Assembly: GCA_027318915.1 (NCBI GenBank)
Contig: DAHVOH010000020.1
Location: forward strand, 1 to 46,222
Length of the DNA stretch: 46,222 nt
Reading direction: 5' to 3'
From: Clostridiales bacterium
GTDB lineage: Bacteria; Bacillota_E; Sulfobacillia; Sulfobacillales; JAIMBI01
In this document: piece after piece, positions 1 to 8,088 of the stretch
How the letters are laid out: each line of letters starts with the position of its first letter
How positions within the stretch are numbered: position 1 is the first letter of the stretch
Translations under genes and position numbers: made by a program
Notes under the pieces: model-generated
Databases searched by the model: none
Told to the model about the DNA's origin: nothing
Seen by the model: only the letters and a program-made list of their open reading frames with translations

Positions 1-243
1 GGAGTTGATGACCGGATAGATCGGCGCCATGAGCAGCCCGATCAACGGGATCAAGTAGGCCGCAGTCGGCGCATGGAACCAGCTGAAGTGCGCGGCGGCG
101 ACGCCCTGCGCATGCGGCAGCACCAGCAGAATGAGCAGCCCCGTCCCCACCGGGCTGCCGTTGACGCATGTGCCCTGGAAGTTCATGACGGGAAGTCCGA
201 ACACGTCCAGGAAGTTCTGGAACAGCGGGGGCGCCGTGTCCAT
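1..243 (-). CDS. Partial membrane protein of unknown function (N-terminal 81 residues)
   Basis: The reverse frame is open from an ATG at 243 to the left edge, so only the N-terminus is in the window. It begins MDTAPPLFQNF and holds two hydrophobic stretches (about residues 33-44 and 60-78), which suggests an integral membrane protein. An in-frame stop lies directly before the ATG, so the start cannot move upstream in this frame. A weak AGGT Shine-Dalgarno-like element sits about 10 bases upstream. I do not recognise the family. The product may be coupled to a short upstream reading frame ending at 261. Confidence 0.45.
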   Translation of the reverse strand, partial: MDTAPPLFQNFLDVFGLPVMNFQGTCVNGSPVGTGLLILLVLPHAQGVAAAHFSWFHAPTAAYLIPLIGLLMAPIYPVINS

Positions 244-653
244 TCATTGACATTGACCTGTCACAGAGTGGTGTTGAGCGAGGCCCCGGCCGACCCTTGC
301 AGCTGCACCGCCGAGCCCAGGCCATAACTGTCGCCAACGCCGGCGGTAACATCCATGCCGCTGAGTCCCTGTCCCGGCACCGCTGGGTCGGTGTTGCTGC
401 CATTGCTGGCGACCCGGCACGTTCCAACAATTTCCTGCCCCTCCGGGAGTGAAAATTAACTTTCAAGCCTAGATAGTTGTCGAGAGGCGTGTCGTTGGGC
501 ATGGGATCGGCCAGGGGGGCGGCGGCAAAACCTAGATCCAACCGGCCGGGTGGCGGGCCGCGACTTTCCGCCTGTTCTGTGGCCAAGCGGGTCGGGGTTC
601 CGCATAATCGGGGGGCGAGCTGTTGACCAAATGGTCCGGAGAGGAGTCGTCCC
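244..653. other. Intergenic region, with a possible short reverse-strand reading frame
   Basis: No convincing gene is seen. On the reverse strand a frame is open from 455 to the stop at 261-263. Its C-terminal 31 codons (ATG at 356) are rich in Gly, Ser, Ala, Asn and Thr, as in the tail of a secreted protein, but no well-placed ribosome binding site supports a start. On the plus strand the stretch just before 654 carries the GGAGAGGAG ribosome binding site of the esterase gene. Confidence 0.25.
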
Positions 654-1862
654 ATGAGTCAGACGCTACAGATTGAGGACGCGCCACAGGCGCTGGGCCT
701 GGATGCGGCCCGTCTGGCGCGCATTCGTCTAAACTTCTCCCGTTATGTCGACGACGGGCAGTTGCCCGGCTGGCTCGTCTTGCTGAGTCGGCGGGGACGG
801 ATTGCCTATCTTGATACCTATGGGTGGCGTGATCGGGAGGCGGGCCTCCCGATCGACGGCGGCACGCGGTTTCGGATCTATTCGATGACCAAACCCATCA
901 CCTCGGTGGCAGCCCTCATCTGTTACGAGCAGGGTGCGTTTGACCTGACCGACCCGGTGAGCCGCTTCATACCGGCCTTTGCCGACATGCGGGTGTGGCA
1001 GGGCGGATCTGCCGAGGCGCCGCTGACCGCGCCGGCCGAAGAGCCGATCCGTCTCTGGCACCTCTTGACTCACACGGCGGGTCTGACTTACGGCGTCGAG
1101 TCCCACCCGGTCGACGCTCTCTACCGCGAGCAGATGCAAAAGGCCGTCTCCGAGGACTGGGATCTCGCGGCCGCCTGCGACCGCTTGGCTCAGTTTCCCC
1201 TGCTTTTTGAGCCGGGCACGGATTGGCACTACTCCATGGCCACGGATGTGCTCGGCCGGGTGGTGGAGGTGGTGTCGGGGCGTCCGCTGGACCAATTCCT
1301 TGCGGACGAGATTTTCACGCCGCTGGGTATGAGGGCAACCGGGTTTTGGGTGCCCGAGTCGGAGCGCCCCCAACTGGCGGCCCTGTATCGGCGGGATCCC
1401 GACCGGAACCGGGCGGTGCGGGATGACGTCACAGGCGCTCGCGTCGCCACGCCCCACGCGTTCTTGTCGGGCGGCGGGGGACTGGTGTCCACGGCCGGCG
1501 ACTATTATCGGTTCATGCGCATGCTGCTCGGGGAGGGAGAACTGGACGGCACGCGGGTGCTGGGCTCGCGGACGGTTCGATTCATGACCCGAAATCATCT
1601 GCCGGCGCCGTTGAGCCTCGCCTCGTTTGGCCAACCGGGGGTGGGGTTCGGACTGGGTGTCGCCGTGCAGCAGGACCCCGTTGCCCACCGATCGCCGGAG
1701 AACCCCGGGGCTTATGGATGGGGTGGGGTGGCCAGCACGGACTTTTGGGTGGATCCGCGCGAGCAGCTGGCCGTGCTCTTTCTGACCCAACTCATCCCGT
1801 CCGGCAGTTATCCCCTGCGACCGCGGCTGCGTCAGTTGGTCTATCAGGCCTTGGTGGACTGA
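654..1862 (+). CDS. Serine hydrolase of the beta-lactamase / class C esterase family
   Basis: This 402-residue protein has the beta-lactamase-related fold used by EstB-type esterases and D-alanyl-D-alanine peptidases. The S-x-x-K nucleophile motif is S77-M-T-K80 (in YSMTKPITS), the catalytic tyrosine motif is Y193-S-M, and a Gly-Gly stretch near residue 357 (GWGGVAST) stands where the KTG/HxG box lies. No signal peptide is visible, so a cytoplasmic esterase is more likely than a secreted beta-lactamase. The substrate is unknown. The ATG at 654 follows a strong GGAGAGGAG site. It stands alone, with non-coding flanks on both sides. Confidence 0.85.
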   Translation: MSQTLQIEDAPQALGLDAARLARIRLNFSRYVDDGQLPGWLVLLSRRGRIAYLDTYGWRDREAGLPIDGGTRFRIYSMTKPITSVAALICYEQGAFDLTDPVSRFIPAFADMRVWQGGSAEAPLTAPAEEPIRLWHLLTHTAGLTYGVESHPVDALYREQMQKAVSEDWDLAAACDRLAQFPLLFEPGTDWHYSMATDVLGRVVEVVSGRPLDQFLADEIFTPLGMRATGFWVPESERPQLAALYRRDPDRNRAVRDDVTGARVATPHAFLSGGGGLVSTAGDYYRFMRMLLGEGELDGTRVLGSRTVRFMTRNHLPAPLSLASFGQPGVGFGLGVAVQQDPVAHRSPENPGAYGWGGVASTDFWVDPREQLAVLFLTQLIPSGSYPLRPRLRQLVYQALVD

Positions 1863-2112
1863 GCCGGGCCGGCCGCGTCGGCGAGACCGTCCAGCCGATG
1901 GGGCGGCGGCAGTGTAAGGTTTGGCCGGTGAGCCGTCGTCGCCCTCGGGGCCATCGCCGGCCCGGGACGCCGCCGCCCTAACGGGGGGTGCGTCGCCCGG
2001 ATTCACGACGGGGCCACGGGGGAAGTGGAGCCGCAGCCCGGCGGCCTCCACGGGATCGGCCCCTGGGGCGTGACAGCCGCACCTTGGCGGGATGTGAGCG
2101 CGCGGGTTGAGG

Positions 2113-2655
2113 CTAGAGGGGCATACGGGGGATCAGCGCCTCCTGGCGCGCGCGCAATGTTTTGGCCAGCAGGCTCAAGGTGGTTTCCAGACGCACACGC
2201 CGGTCGGGTTCTTCGGCCAGGGGACCGGGCCCGGCCAAGTCGGCCAAGGCTTCCACCAACGCGGCCAGTTCGGCGTCGTAGGCAACCAACGCCTCCAGCA
2301 GAGGCTCCTGATTGCGCAGACGGTGAAACACCCGATCATGCGCCGGCATCTCCAGCGCCCGCACCGCGGCGGCCTGATCCGAGCAGGCCGCCGCCGTCCG
2401 CTGCAGCGCGCGTACGACCGCCATCTGTTCCGGATCGGGCAGCGGATGTTCCCGACTGGGCATCGGCAGCGCCCGCTGCGCCGACATCGCCCATTCCCGC
2501 CAGCGGGCGGCGGCGGCCTCCAAGGCATCCGCCGCCGCGTTGCGGATCACGTTGTCCCATGCGCGCAGGCTGTCGGCGGTGGCGTAGGGATTGGTATCCG
2601 ACGATTCCGACAGCCACTTCCGCCAAGCGACCGACCAGGGCTCCTTTCGCTCCAT
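2113..2655 (-). CDS. Conserved-looking helical protein of unknown function
   Basis: The 180-residue product is Ala, Leu, Glu and Arg rich and predicted largely alpha-helical, with no signal peptide, membrane segment or recognisable motif. Its ATG lies 8 bases after the stop of the upstream SPFH gene, with GAGG as the ribosome binding site, so the two are almost certainly cotranscribed. The tight pairing suggests a partner or accessory role for the SPFH protein, but this is inference from position only. Confidence 0.65.
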   Translation of the reverse strand: MERKEPWSVAWRKWLSESSDTNPYATADSLRAWDNVIRNAAADALEAAAARWREWAMSAQRALPMPSREHPLPDPEQMAVVRALQRTAAACSDQAAAVRALEMPAHDRVFHRLRNQEPLLEALVAYDAELAALVEALADLAGPGPLAEEPDRRVRLETTLSLLAKTLRARQEALIPRMPL

Positions 2656-2662
2656 GTGCGCC

Positions 2663-3493
2663 TCAGGCCTTGGGTGGGGGCAGCAGGTCCGCCGCGTTGA
2701 CCAGAGGCGTCGCCCCCTGGATGGTGAAGCCCGTCCCGGTGACGATGTTGGGGGCGGTCAACAGGCCCCGTTCCGCCATCAGCATCGCGATGTGGTAGCG
2801 CACGGCCTGGTCTTCGGGCAGGCCGAAGGCCCGGAGCGAAATGAGTTGCTTCATCAGCGGATCGGCCGGCGCCACCAACACCTTGACGTTGTTCAAGGTG
2901 ATGCCGTAGGTGCTGAGAAATTCCTGCAGATGGCCCGTGACCAAGTCGGTGATGTCGTGGATGCGCTCGTTGATCTGCTCCAAGGGCGTCACTTGGCAGA
3001 TTTGGTTGATGGCTTGCTCAAGGACGGGAGCGGCGTACGTGTTGACCTCCGCCGTTTTGATGTAGTGACCCTGATAGGGCATGTGCTGCACCAATTTCAG
3101 CGCATCGTCCTTGGAGTCCACATGGATGTAGTAGTCCACCTGGTAGTGCATCTGCGCCATTTCCCGCGACAGGGCTTGGCCCTCCGCCCGTATCACCAGC
3201 TTGGCTCGGTTCACATAGATGGCCTCGTACTGCCATGGGGACTGGCCGCCGTAAAACGCCTGCTGAATCGTGCCGATAAGGACCTTCTGGGGCGTGTCGA
3301 CGGGATATTGGCCCGTCTCGTACACGCTCAGGATGGCACCACGGCTCTTCAAGACACAAAAATGATTCGATTCGACGGTGAGAAGCGAGCCATTGAGGAT
3401 GTCATTGCCGGGATGATGATAGAGAAGGACATCCGGGCCCATGACCTCCTGGCCGTCGGCCGTCAAGGTGGAGATCACATTGCGTACCGCCAT
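2663..3493 (-). CDS. SPFH-domain protein (YdjI / virion-core-like family)
   Basis: The 276-residue protein resembles the bacterial SPFH (stomatin/prohibitin/flotillin) proteins of the YdjI type. These are cytoplasmic or membrane-associated scaffolds, often encoded with stress-response or secretion genes. The N-terminal half is beta-rich (SPFH domain, about residues 20-190). Next comes a helical segment with the typical NVKVLVAPADP stretch, and a proline-rich end (LLPPPKA). No transmembrane helix is seen. I chose the ATG at 3493, 9 bases behind AAGGAGG; a TTG one codon upstream is also possible. It is the first gene of a two-gene unit with the 180-residue protein. Confidence 0.75.
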   Translation of the reverse strand: MAVRNVISTLTADGQEVMGPDVLLYHHPGNDILNGSLLTVESNHFCVLKSRGAILSVYETGQYPVDTPQKVLIGTIQQAFYGGQSPWQYEAIYVNRAKLVIRAEGQALSREMAQMHYQVDYYIHVDSKDDALKLVQHMPYQGHYIKTAEVNTYAAPVLEQAINQICQVTPLEQINERIHDITDLVTGHLQEFLSTYGITLNNVKVLVAPADPLMKQLISLRAFGLPEDQAVRYHIAMLMAERGLLTAPNIVTGTGFTIQGATPLVNAADLLPPPKA

Positions 3494-3712
3494 CAATTCA
3501 AGCCTCCTTGGCTACCATATCAATGGAGGGACCTCACCCGTTCATGGTATCCAATAGAAGGTCGAGGAGCCAGCGCTGGGCGGCCAATCGTCGCAACATC
3601 AACAAGCCGGCGAATTGGTGGGCGGAACGTGTCCGGCCGGCGGCGGCGTGGTGTCCTCATGGCGGCACGGCGCCGAGAGGGGAGCGAGGGACGGTGGGAA
3701 GGGGACGGAGGC

Positions 3713-4162
3713 ATGGATGATGCCGCGTGGATGGAACTGGCGCTCGCGCAGGCCAAAGCCGCGATGGCGGCGGGAGAAGTACCCGTGGGGGCCGTGCTGG
3801 TCAATGCGGAGGGTCTCCTCGCGGCGGACCATAACCGGCGGGAGAGCTTGCGGGATCCGACCGCTCATGCCGAGCTGCTGGTGATTCGCCGGGCGGCAGA
3901 GCGCCTGGGCGCCTGGCGCCTTGTCGGTACAACGCTCTATGTCACGCTCGAGCCGTGCGCCATGTGCACGGGGGCCATGGTGCTGGCGCGCATCGACCAA
4001 GTGGTGTACGGGGCGGCCGACCCCAAAGGCGGCGCCATTCACAGCGTGTTTCACCTCGCGGACGACCCGCGGCTCAATCATCGCCTGCGCGTCGTCGCCG
4101 GCGTGGAAGCCGCCGCATCCACGCGATTGCTGCGGCAGTTTTTTCGCGCGCGCCGCGGTTGA
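3713..4162 (+). CDS. tadA: tRNA-specific adenosine deaminase
   Basis: TadA converts A34 to inosine in tRNA-Arg(ACG). The 149-residue product shows the zinc deaminase signature: H52-A-E54 (zinc ligand and proton shuttle) and P81-C-A-M-C85 (two zinc cysteines). Length is typical. The ATG at 3713 follows GGGAAGGGGACGGAGG. A longer open frame extends far upstream, but that part is antisense to the SPFH gene and is not coding. The position directly before the tRNA-Ser, SRP RNA and dnaX genes matches the Bacillus chromosome and strengthens the call. Confidence 0.95.
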   Translation: MDDAAWMELALAQAKAAMAAGEVPVGAVLVNAEGLLAADHNRRESLRDPTAHAELLVIRRAAERLGAWRLVGTTLYVTLEPCAMCTGAMVLARIDQVVYGAADPKGGAIHSVFHLADDPRLNHRLRVVAGVEAAASTRLLRQFFRARRG

Positions 4163-4184
4163 CGCCCGGTGTATATTACTCTGT

Positions 4185-4274
4185 GGAGAGATGTCCGAGC
4201 GGACGAAGGAGCCCGACTCGAAATCGGGTAGGCGGGTCATACTCGTCTCGAGGGTTCGAATCCCTCTCTCTCCG
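4185..4274 (+). tRNA. tRNA-Ser (CGA)
   Basis: Class II tRNA with acceptor GGAGAGA/TCTCTCC, discriminator G and an encoded CCA (4275-4277). The anticodon arm is CCCGA-CTCGAAA-TCGGG, giving anticodon CGA, which reads UCG. A long variable arm (about 17 nt) and the TTCGAATC T-loop are present. Confidence 0.95.
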
Positions 4275-4285
4275 CCACTTTTTGC

Positions 4286-4372
4286 GGAGGGATGGCCGAG
4301 AGGACTAAGGCGCACGCCTGGAAAGCGTGTTGACGGGCAACTGTCTCGAGGGTTCGAATCCCTCTCCCTCCG
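4286..4372 (+). tRNA. tRNA-Ser (GGA)
   Basis: Class II tRNA with acceptor GGAGGGA/TCCCTCC, discriminator G and an encoded CCA (4373-4375). The anticodon arm is CACGC-CTGGAAA-GCGTG, giving anticodon GGA, which reads UCC and UCU. It lies 8 bases after the CCA of the first tRNA-Ser, so the two are likely cotranscribed. Confidence 0.95.
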
Positions 4373-4380
4373 CCAGCTTT

Positions 4381-4519
4381 GGTTGGGCCCAAGGCCGCAT
4401 CGATCGGGTCCCGCGCGTGCGACACCCGTGAACCCCGTCAGGCCCGGAAGGGAGCAGCGGTAAGCGGGATCGTTGTAGTGCCGCGGTTCAGCCTGGTCGG
4501 TGCGGCCTTGGGCCCAACG
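4381..4519 (+). ncRNA. ffs: Signal recognition particle RNA, small (4.5S-like) form
   Basis: The conserved SRP domain IV core is visible: GTCAGGCCCGGAAGGGAGCA followed by GCGGTAAG (about 4437-4464). The ends close into a long perfect helix: GTTGGGCCCAAGGCCGCA (from 4382) pairs with TGCGGCCTTGGGCCCAAC (4501-4518). The total is about 139 nt, so there is no room for the Alu domain of the ~270-nt Bacillus RNA. It sits between tRNA-Ser and dnaX, where Bacillus has scr. Confidence 0.93.
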
Positions 4520-4593
4520 AGCGAGGCTCGACAGCCCCTCGGGCGGCCGGTATCATGAGGCCATTGGATAGTCCACCGCGGGGGAGGGTGCCG

Positions 4594-6162
4594 ATGCGGC
4601 AGGCGCTGTACAGGACCTACCGACCGCGCCGCTTTCGCGAGGTGGTCGGCCAAGACGTTCCGGTGCGGATCCTGCGGGAAGCCATCCGTCAGGAGCAGTT
4701 GACGCATGCGTACCTGCTGTCGGGGCCGCGGGGGACGGGCAAAACCTCGGTCGCGCGGATTTTGGCGCAGGCGGCCACATGCATAGCACCGGACGATGGA
4801 GAGCCCTGCGGGGCGTGCCCCTCGTGCGTGGCGGCCGAGCAGGGCCTGCACCTCGACATCATCGAAATCGATGGGGCCAGCAACCGCGGCATCGACGAGG
4901 TGCGCGATCTCCGCGAGCGGGTCTGGCATCTGCCGGCGGTGGGGCGGCGCAAGGTCTATATCGTCGATGAAGTGCACATGCTGACCGATGCGGCCTTCAA
5001 TGCGTTTTTAAAGACCCTGGAGGAACCGCCGCCGCATGTGGTCTTCATTTTTGCCACCACGGAGCCGCACCGCCTACCCATCACGGTCCTGTCGCGCTGT
5101 CAGCGCTATGATTTCGGACGCATCCCGGTGCCCGTGATCGTGGAGAGCCTGACGCGGATTGTGGCGGCGGAAGGAGCCACCTTCGATGCCGAGGCGTTGG
5201 AGCGGCTGGCGGAAGCCAGCGAGGGCGGCCTGCGCGACGCACAGTCGCTGCTGGACCAAGCCTTGGCGGCAGGCGCGTCGACGCTGGCGCAGGTGGAGGA
5301 TATGCTGGGTGCCTTGGATGAGCGGCATCTGGCCCAGATCGTCAACGCGATGCTGGCGGGCGACGCACCCGGTGTGCTGGCGGCCGCCGACTCCGCGTAC
5401 GCGGCCGGTCGGGACCCCCGGTACCTGATTCGTGACGTGGCGCTGCGGCTGCGTGATCTGTGGGCGCGGACCGTGCTGGGACCCGAGGCGTTGACGCCGC
5501 ATGTGCAGCACCGGCTGCAGACCAGCCACCCTGCGGTGGCGGTGCGGACGGCAGCCTCGTGGTTTCAGGCCTTAGAGGAGCTGGCCCAGGCGGAAGGCCG
5601 CCTGCGCGGCACGTTTTCCCCGCGGCTGGTCATCGAGTTGGGCTTGATGAAGGCCATGACGGCGCTTGACCCGGGAAACGGCCAGCCGAGCCTGCGCGCA
5701 CCGGCCGGGACCGAACCGGAGGCGGCGGCGCCGCGCGAGCGGGCGGTCCCGCCGGCGCCGGCCAAGGTGTCGGAGGCACGGGAGGAGCAGCCGGACGCGC
5801 CACCGAGTCTCAAGCCCGTTTCGCCGCGGTTCTCGCAGGTGGTGGATCGCCTCCGGCATCGGAGCCAGTTGGCGGCGGCCCTGTTTCGCTCGGTCGATGT
5901 GGATGACACCGGCGACACCGTGCGGGTGGGTTTCCAGTTTCCCGCGCATTTTCGGGTGCTGGACGACGTCAAGTCCGGACATCGCCAGACTTTTTTGGAG
6001 TGTTTTCGGGAGGTGTACGGGCCACGGGGCGTACACTTCTATATCCTGACAGAGGAGTCACCCGGCGCCGATGACGTGGATCCACGGATACTGCGAACGC
6101 GGGCCGTGTTTGGCCCAGACGTCCCTGTGCGCCTCGAGTCGGCAGCAGAGGAGGAACGCTGA
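4594..6162 (+). CDS. dnaX: DNA polymerase III subunit gamma/tau
   Basis: DnaX is the clamp-loader ATPase that loads the beta clamp at replication forks. The 522-residue product starts MRQALYRTYRPRRF, the usual DnaX N-terminus. It has Walker A GPRGTGKTS (44-52), a cysteine zinc module ending CGACPSC (about 71-77), Walker B VDEVH, and the SRC sensor (about residue 170). A Pro/Ala/Glu-rich linker (about 365-425) precedes the C-terminal tau part. I chose the ATG at 4594 behind GGGGGAGGG; an in-frame ATG at 4555 lacks a ribosome binding site. The stop abuts the ybaB start. Whether a shorter gamma form is made by frameshifting is not evident. Confidence 0.96.
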   Translation: MRQALYRTYRPRRFREVVGQDVPVRILREAIRQEQLTHAYLLSGPRGTGKTSVARILAQAATCIAPDDGEPCGACPSCVAAEQGLHLDIIEIDGASNRGIDEVRDLRERVWHLPAVGRRKVYIVDEVHMLTDAAFNAFLKTLEEPPPHVVFIFATTEPHRLPITVLSRCQRYDFGRIPVPVIVESLTRIVAAEGATFDAEALERLAEASEGGLRDAQSLLDQALAAGASTLAQVEDMLGALDERHLAQIVNAMLAGDAPGVLAAADSAYAAGRDPRYLIRDVALRLRDLWARTVLGPEALTPHVQHRLQTSHPAVAVRTAASWFQALEELAQAEGRLRGTFSPRLVIELGLMKAMTALDPGNGQPSLRAPAGTEPEAAAPRERAVPPAPAKVSEAREEQPDAPPSLKPVSPRFSQVVDRLRHRSQLAAALFRSVDVDDTGDTVRVGFQFPAHFRVLDDVKSGHRQTFLECFREVYGPRGVHFYILTEESPGADDVDPRILRTRAVFGPDVPVRLESAAEEER

Positions 6163-6486
6163 ATGGGCTTCAACCCCGGCAACATGAACAAGATGATGAA
6201 GCAGGTCCAGAAGATGCAGCGCGACATGGCCCGCGTGCAGGAAGAACTGGGCCTTCTGGAAATTGAGGCCACAGCGGGGGGCGGGATGGTCCGGGTGGTG
6301 TTCAACGGTCATGGCGAGATCCTGGACCTCAACATTGCTCCCGAGGTCGTTGACCCATCGGATGTGGAGATGCTGCAGGACATGGTGCTGGCGGCTCTGA
6401 AGGAGGGCCAGCAGAAGGCCCAGACCGTGGCGCAGGAAAAAATGTCGGCCGTGACCGGCGGACTCAATCTGCCCGGCGGGCTCTAA
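6163..6486 (+). CDS. ybaB: YbaB/EbfC family nucleoid-associated protein
   Basis: The 107-residue protein is a typical YbaB (Bacillus YaaK): a homodimeric DNA-binding protein associated with the nucleoid and recombination. The N-terminal part is rich in Met, Lys and Gln and helical (NMNKMMKQVQKMQRDMARVQ). It is followed by the small beta sheet and a C-terminal helix that ends near GGLNLPGGL. Its ATG directly follows the dnaX stop (TGAATG), so translation is probably coupled. The order dnaX-ybaB-recR is among the most conserved in bacteria. Confidence 0.95.
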   Translation: MGFNPGNMNKMMKQVQKMQRDMARVQEELGLLEIEATAGGGMVRVVFNGHGEILDLNIAPEVVDPSDVEMLQDMVLAALKEGQQKAQTVAQEKMSAVTGGLNLPGGL

Positions 6487-6489
6487 ACC

Positions 6490-7086
6490 ATGCAGTATCC
6501 GGCCCCGATACAGGACCTGGTGGATCAGCTGAGCCGACTGCCCGGCGTGGGGCCGAAGACGGCTCAGCGCTTGGCGTTCTTCCTGCTCAATCTGCCGCCC
6601 GGCGAGGCGGAGCGGTTGGCCACCTCCATCGAGTCTGCGCGCCGGACGATTCGCTACTGCTCCGAGTGCTTCAATTTCACGGACGTGGATCCGTGCACCA
6701 TCTGTCGCAGCACGCAGCGCGACGACCGCGTGCTGTTGGTGGTGGAGCAGCCCAAAGATGTGGTGGCCATGGAGAAGACCCGGGAGTATCGGGGCAAATA
6801 CCATGTCCTGCATGGCGCCATCTCCCCCATGGACGGCATTGGACCGGACGATCTGAAGGTGCGCGAGTTGTTGAGACGCCTCGCCGAACGACCCGTGGAC
6901 GAGGTCATCGTGGCCACCGGATCCAGCCTGGAGGGGGAGGCCACCGCCCTGTATCTGTCGCGTCTGTTGAAGCCCACGGGCATCCAGGTGACGCGAATCG
7001 CCCGCGGTATACCCATGGGTGGAGACCTGGACTACACGGACGAGGTCACCCTGCTCAAGGCCCTGGAGGGCCGCCGGGAGATCTGA
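6490..7086 (+). CDS. recR: Recombination mediator protein
   Basis: RecR works with RecO (and RecF) to load RecA at gaps. The 198-residue product has the N-terminal helix-hairpin-helix (LSRLPGVGPKTAQRLAF, about 13-29). A four-cysteine zinc finger follows (CSECFNF through CTIC, about 57-72), then a Toprim domain with a VVEQPKDV strand and a C-terminal Walker-like tail. It starts 3 bases after the ybaB stop, so the three genes form one unit. Length is standard. Confidence 0.96.
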   Translation: MQYPAPIQDLVDQLSRLPGVGPKTAQRLAFFLLNLPPGEAERLATSIESARRTIRYCSECFNFTDVDPCTICRSTQRDDRVLLVVEQPKDVVAMEKTREYRGKYHVLHGAISPMDGIGPDDLKVRELLRRLAERPVDEVIVATGSSLEGEATALYLSRLLKPTGIQVTRIARGIPMGGDLDYTDEVTLLKALEGRREI

Positions 7087-7480
7087 CCGGCCCGGCCGCG
7101 GCAGGCCCCGTCTTGCGCACGGACACGACCAAGACGCTCGGGTCTTCGCCACTGGCGTGGAAACGATGCGAAGCCTGAGTCTCGACCGGCGAGACCGGGC
7201 CCGGCGGCCCATCCACGCCGCGCACCGCCAGGCCAGCCGTGCCGGCTGCCCCCCACAAATCTCGTTTTCGGCGCACGGGCGTTGTCGTGCACTCCTGCCG
7301 CGGGCCGTCGACATCATTTCCCGCTCGGGCCCGCCCGTCCGCGCGCTTCCGCGGCGCGCGGTGGACTGGGACGCGACCGGGATGTGGGTCGGCGCCAGGC
7401 GTTCTGTCGCCGCGTGCAGCCCGGTGGCATAGAATTTTCCGGGGGCGTCCGGGTTGGACGGCAAGCGGTGTAGGAGGAGC
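7087..7480. other. Spacer after recR without a recognisable gene
   Basis: About 390 bases lie between recR and the next ribosome binding site. Long open frames exist on both strands, but they are Arg, Pro and Gly rich and lack ribosome binding sites, as expected of non-coding GC-rich DNA. I see no tRNA, riboswitch or clear terminator. In Bacillus this interval is much shorter and leads into yaaL. Confidence 0.5.
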
Positions 7481-7663
7481 ATGCGGCCGGTGGGTTGGTT
7501 GCCCCTGACATCTTGGTGCCGGGTGGCGCACGAGGATGTGCCTCGGCCCGGGTGGAACGGCGCCGACCTGCTGCGCGCGCACGCGATGCTCCACAAGCGG
7601 CGCGGGCAGGATGCCGCCGGTACCGAGACCGGTTCGCCACCGGGGCGGGGTGGTCTCATCTGA
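7481..7663 (+). CDS. Small ORF in the yaaL position (unknown)
   Basis: A 60-codon frame starts at the ATG at 7481 behind TAGGAGGAGC, an excellent ribosome binding site. It ends 59 bases before bofA. The product (starts MRPVGWLPLTSW) has one Trp-Asn-Gly segment and a Gly-rich C-terminus. Its place between recR and bofA is where Bacillus has yaaL (DUF2508), but I see no convincing sequence match to that family. It may be a degenerate yaaL, an unrelated small protein, or a chance frame. Confidence 0.35.
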   Translation: MRPVGWLPLTSWCRVAHEDVPRPGWNGADLLRAHAMLHKRRGQDAAGTETGSPPGRGGLI

Positions 7664-7722
7664 TCACGCCGGCGCGCATCGCGCCGGGGCGAGGGACATA
7701 CCCTGCTCCGGGGGGGACCCGC

Positions 7723-8019
7723 GTGAGCCGTGACGAGTGGGTGGCGATCGGGTTTCTCACCCTGATGGCCTGGTTCATGGCGCGCGCATTGTTCCAGCCG
7801 TTGGCGCTGGTGCTGCGGGGCGGTTTGCAGATGGTGGTCGGGGGCCTCGCTCTGTACCTCTGGGACCGGCTGATCCCGGTCCCGGCCTTGGCGCTCGGGA
7901 TAAACCCGCTGACGGCCGCCGTGACGGGCTGGCTGGGTGTGCCCGGCTTTGGGCTGCTCATGGGTCTCCACTGGCTGAGCGCGCATTCGGCCCTGTTGAC
8001 GCGCCTGCACTGGCCGTGA
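7723..8019 (+). CDS. bofA: BofA-like pro-sigma-K processing inhibitor
   Basis: The 98-residue product has three hydrophobic segments. Its C-terminal core NPLTAAVTGWLGVPGFGLL matches the BofA family pattern of N-x-x-T-x-x-x-x-x-x-LG-x-PG-x-x-LL. In Bacillus, BofA sits in the outer forespore membrane and holds the SpoIVFB protease inactive until sigma-K is needed. The GTG at 7723 follows a G-rich tract (GGGGGGGACC). Its place after recR is the same as in Bacillus subtilis. It supports a spore-forming host, although bofA-like genes also occur outside proven spore formers. Confidence 0.8.
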   Translation: MSRDEWVAIGFLTLMAWFMARALFQPLALVLRGGLQMVVGGLALYLWDRLIPVPALALGINPLTAAVTGWLGVPGFGLLMGLHWLSAHSALLTRLHWP

Positions 8020-8088
8020 CCGACGCGGCCGGTTGCCCGCCGCGCGCGCCTCTTCTACACTGAAGGGACGAGAGACGGGGGGAGTACC

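Noticed and set aside
654..1862. Secreted beta-lactamase conferring resistance
   Set aside because: There is the S-x-x-K fold but no signal peptide. The EstB-like esterase pattern fits better.
2591..3712. N-terminal extension of tadA by over 350 residues
   Set aside because: It runs antisense through the SPFH gene. The conserved deaminase begins at the ATG at 3713 with its own ribosome binding site.
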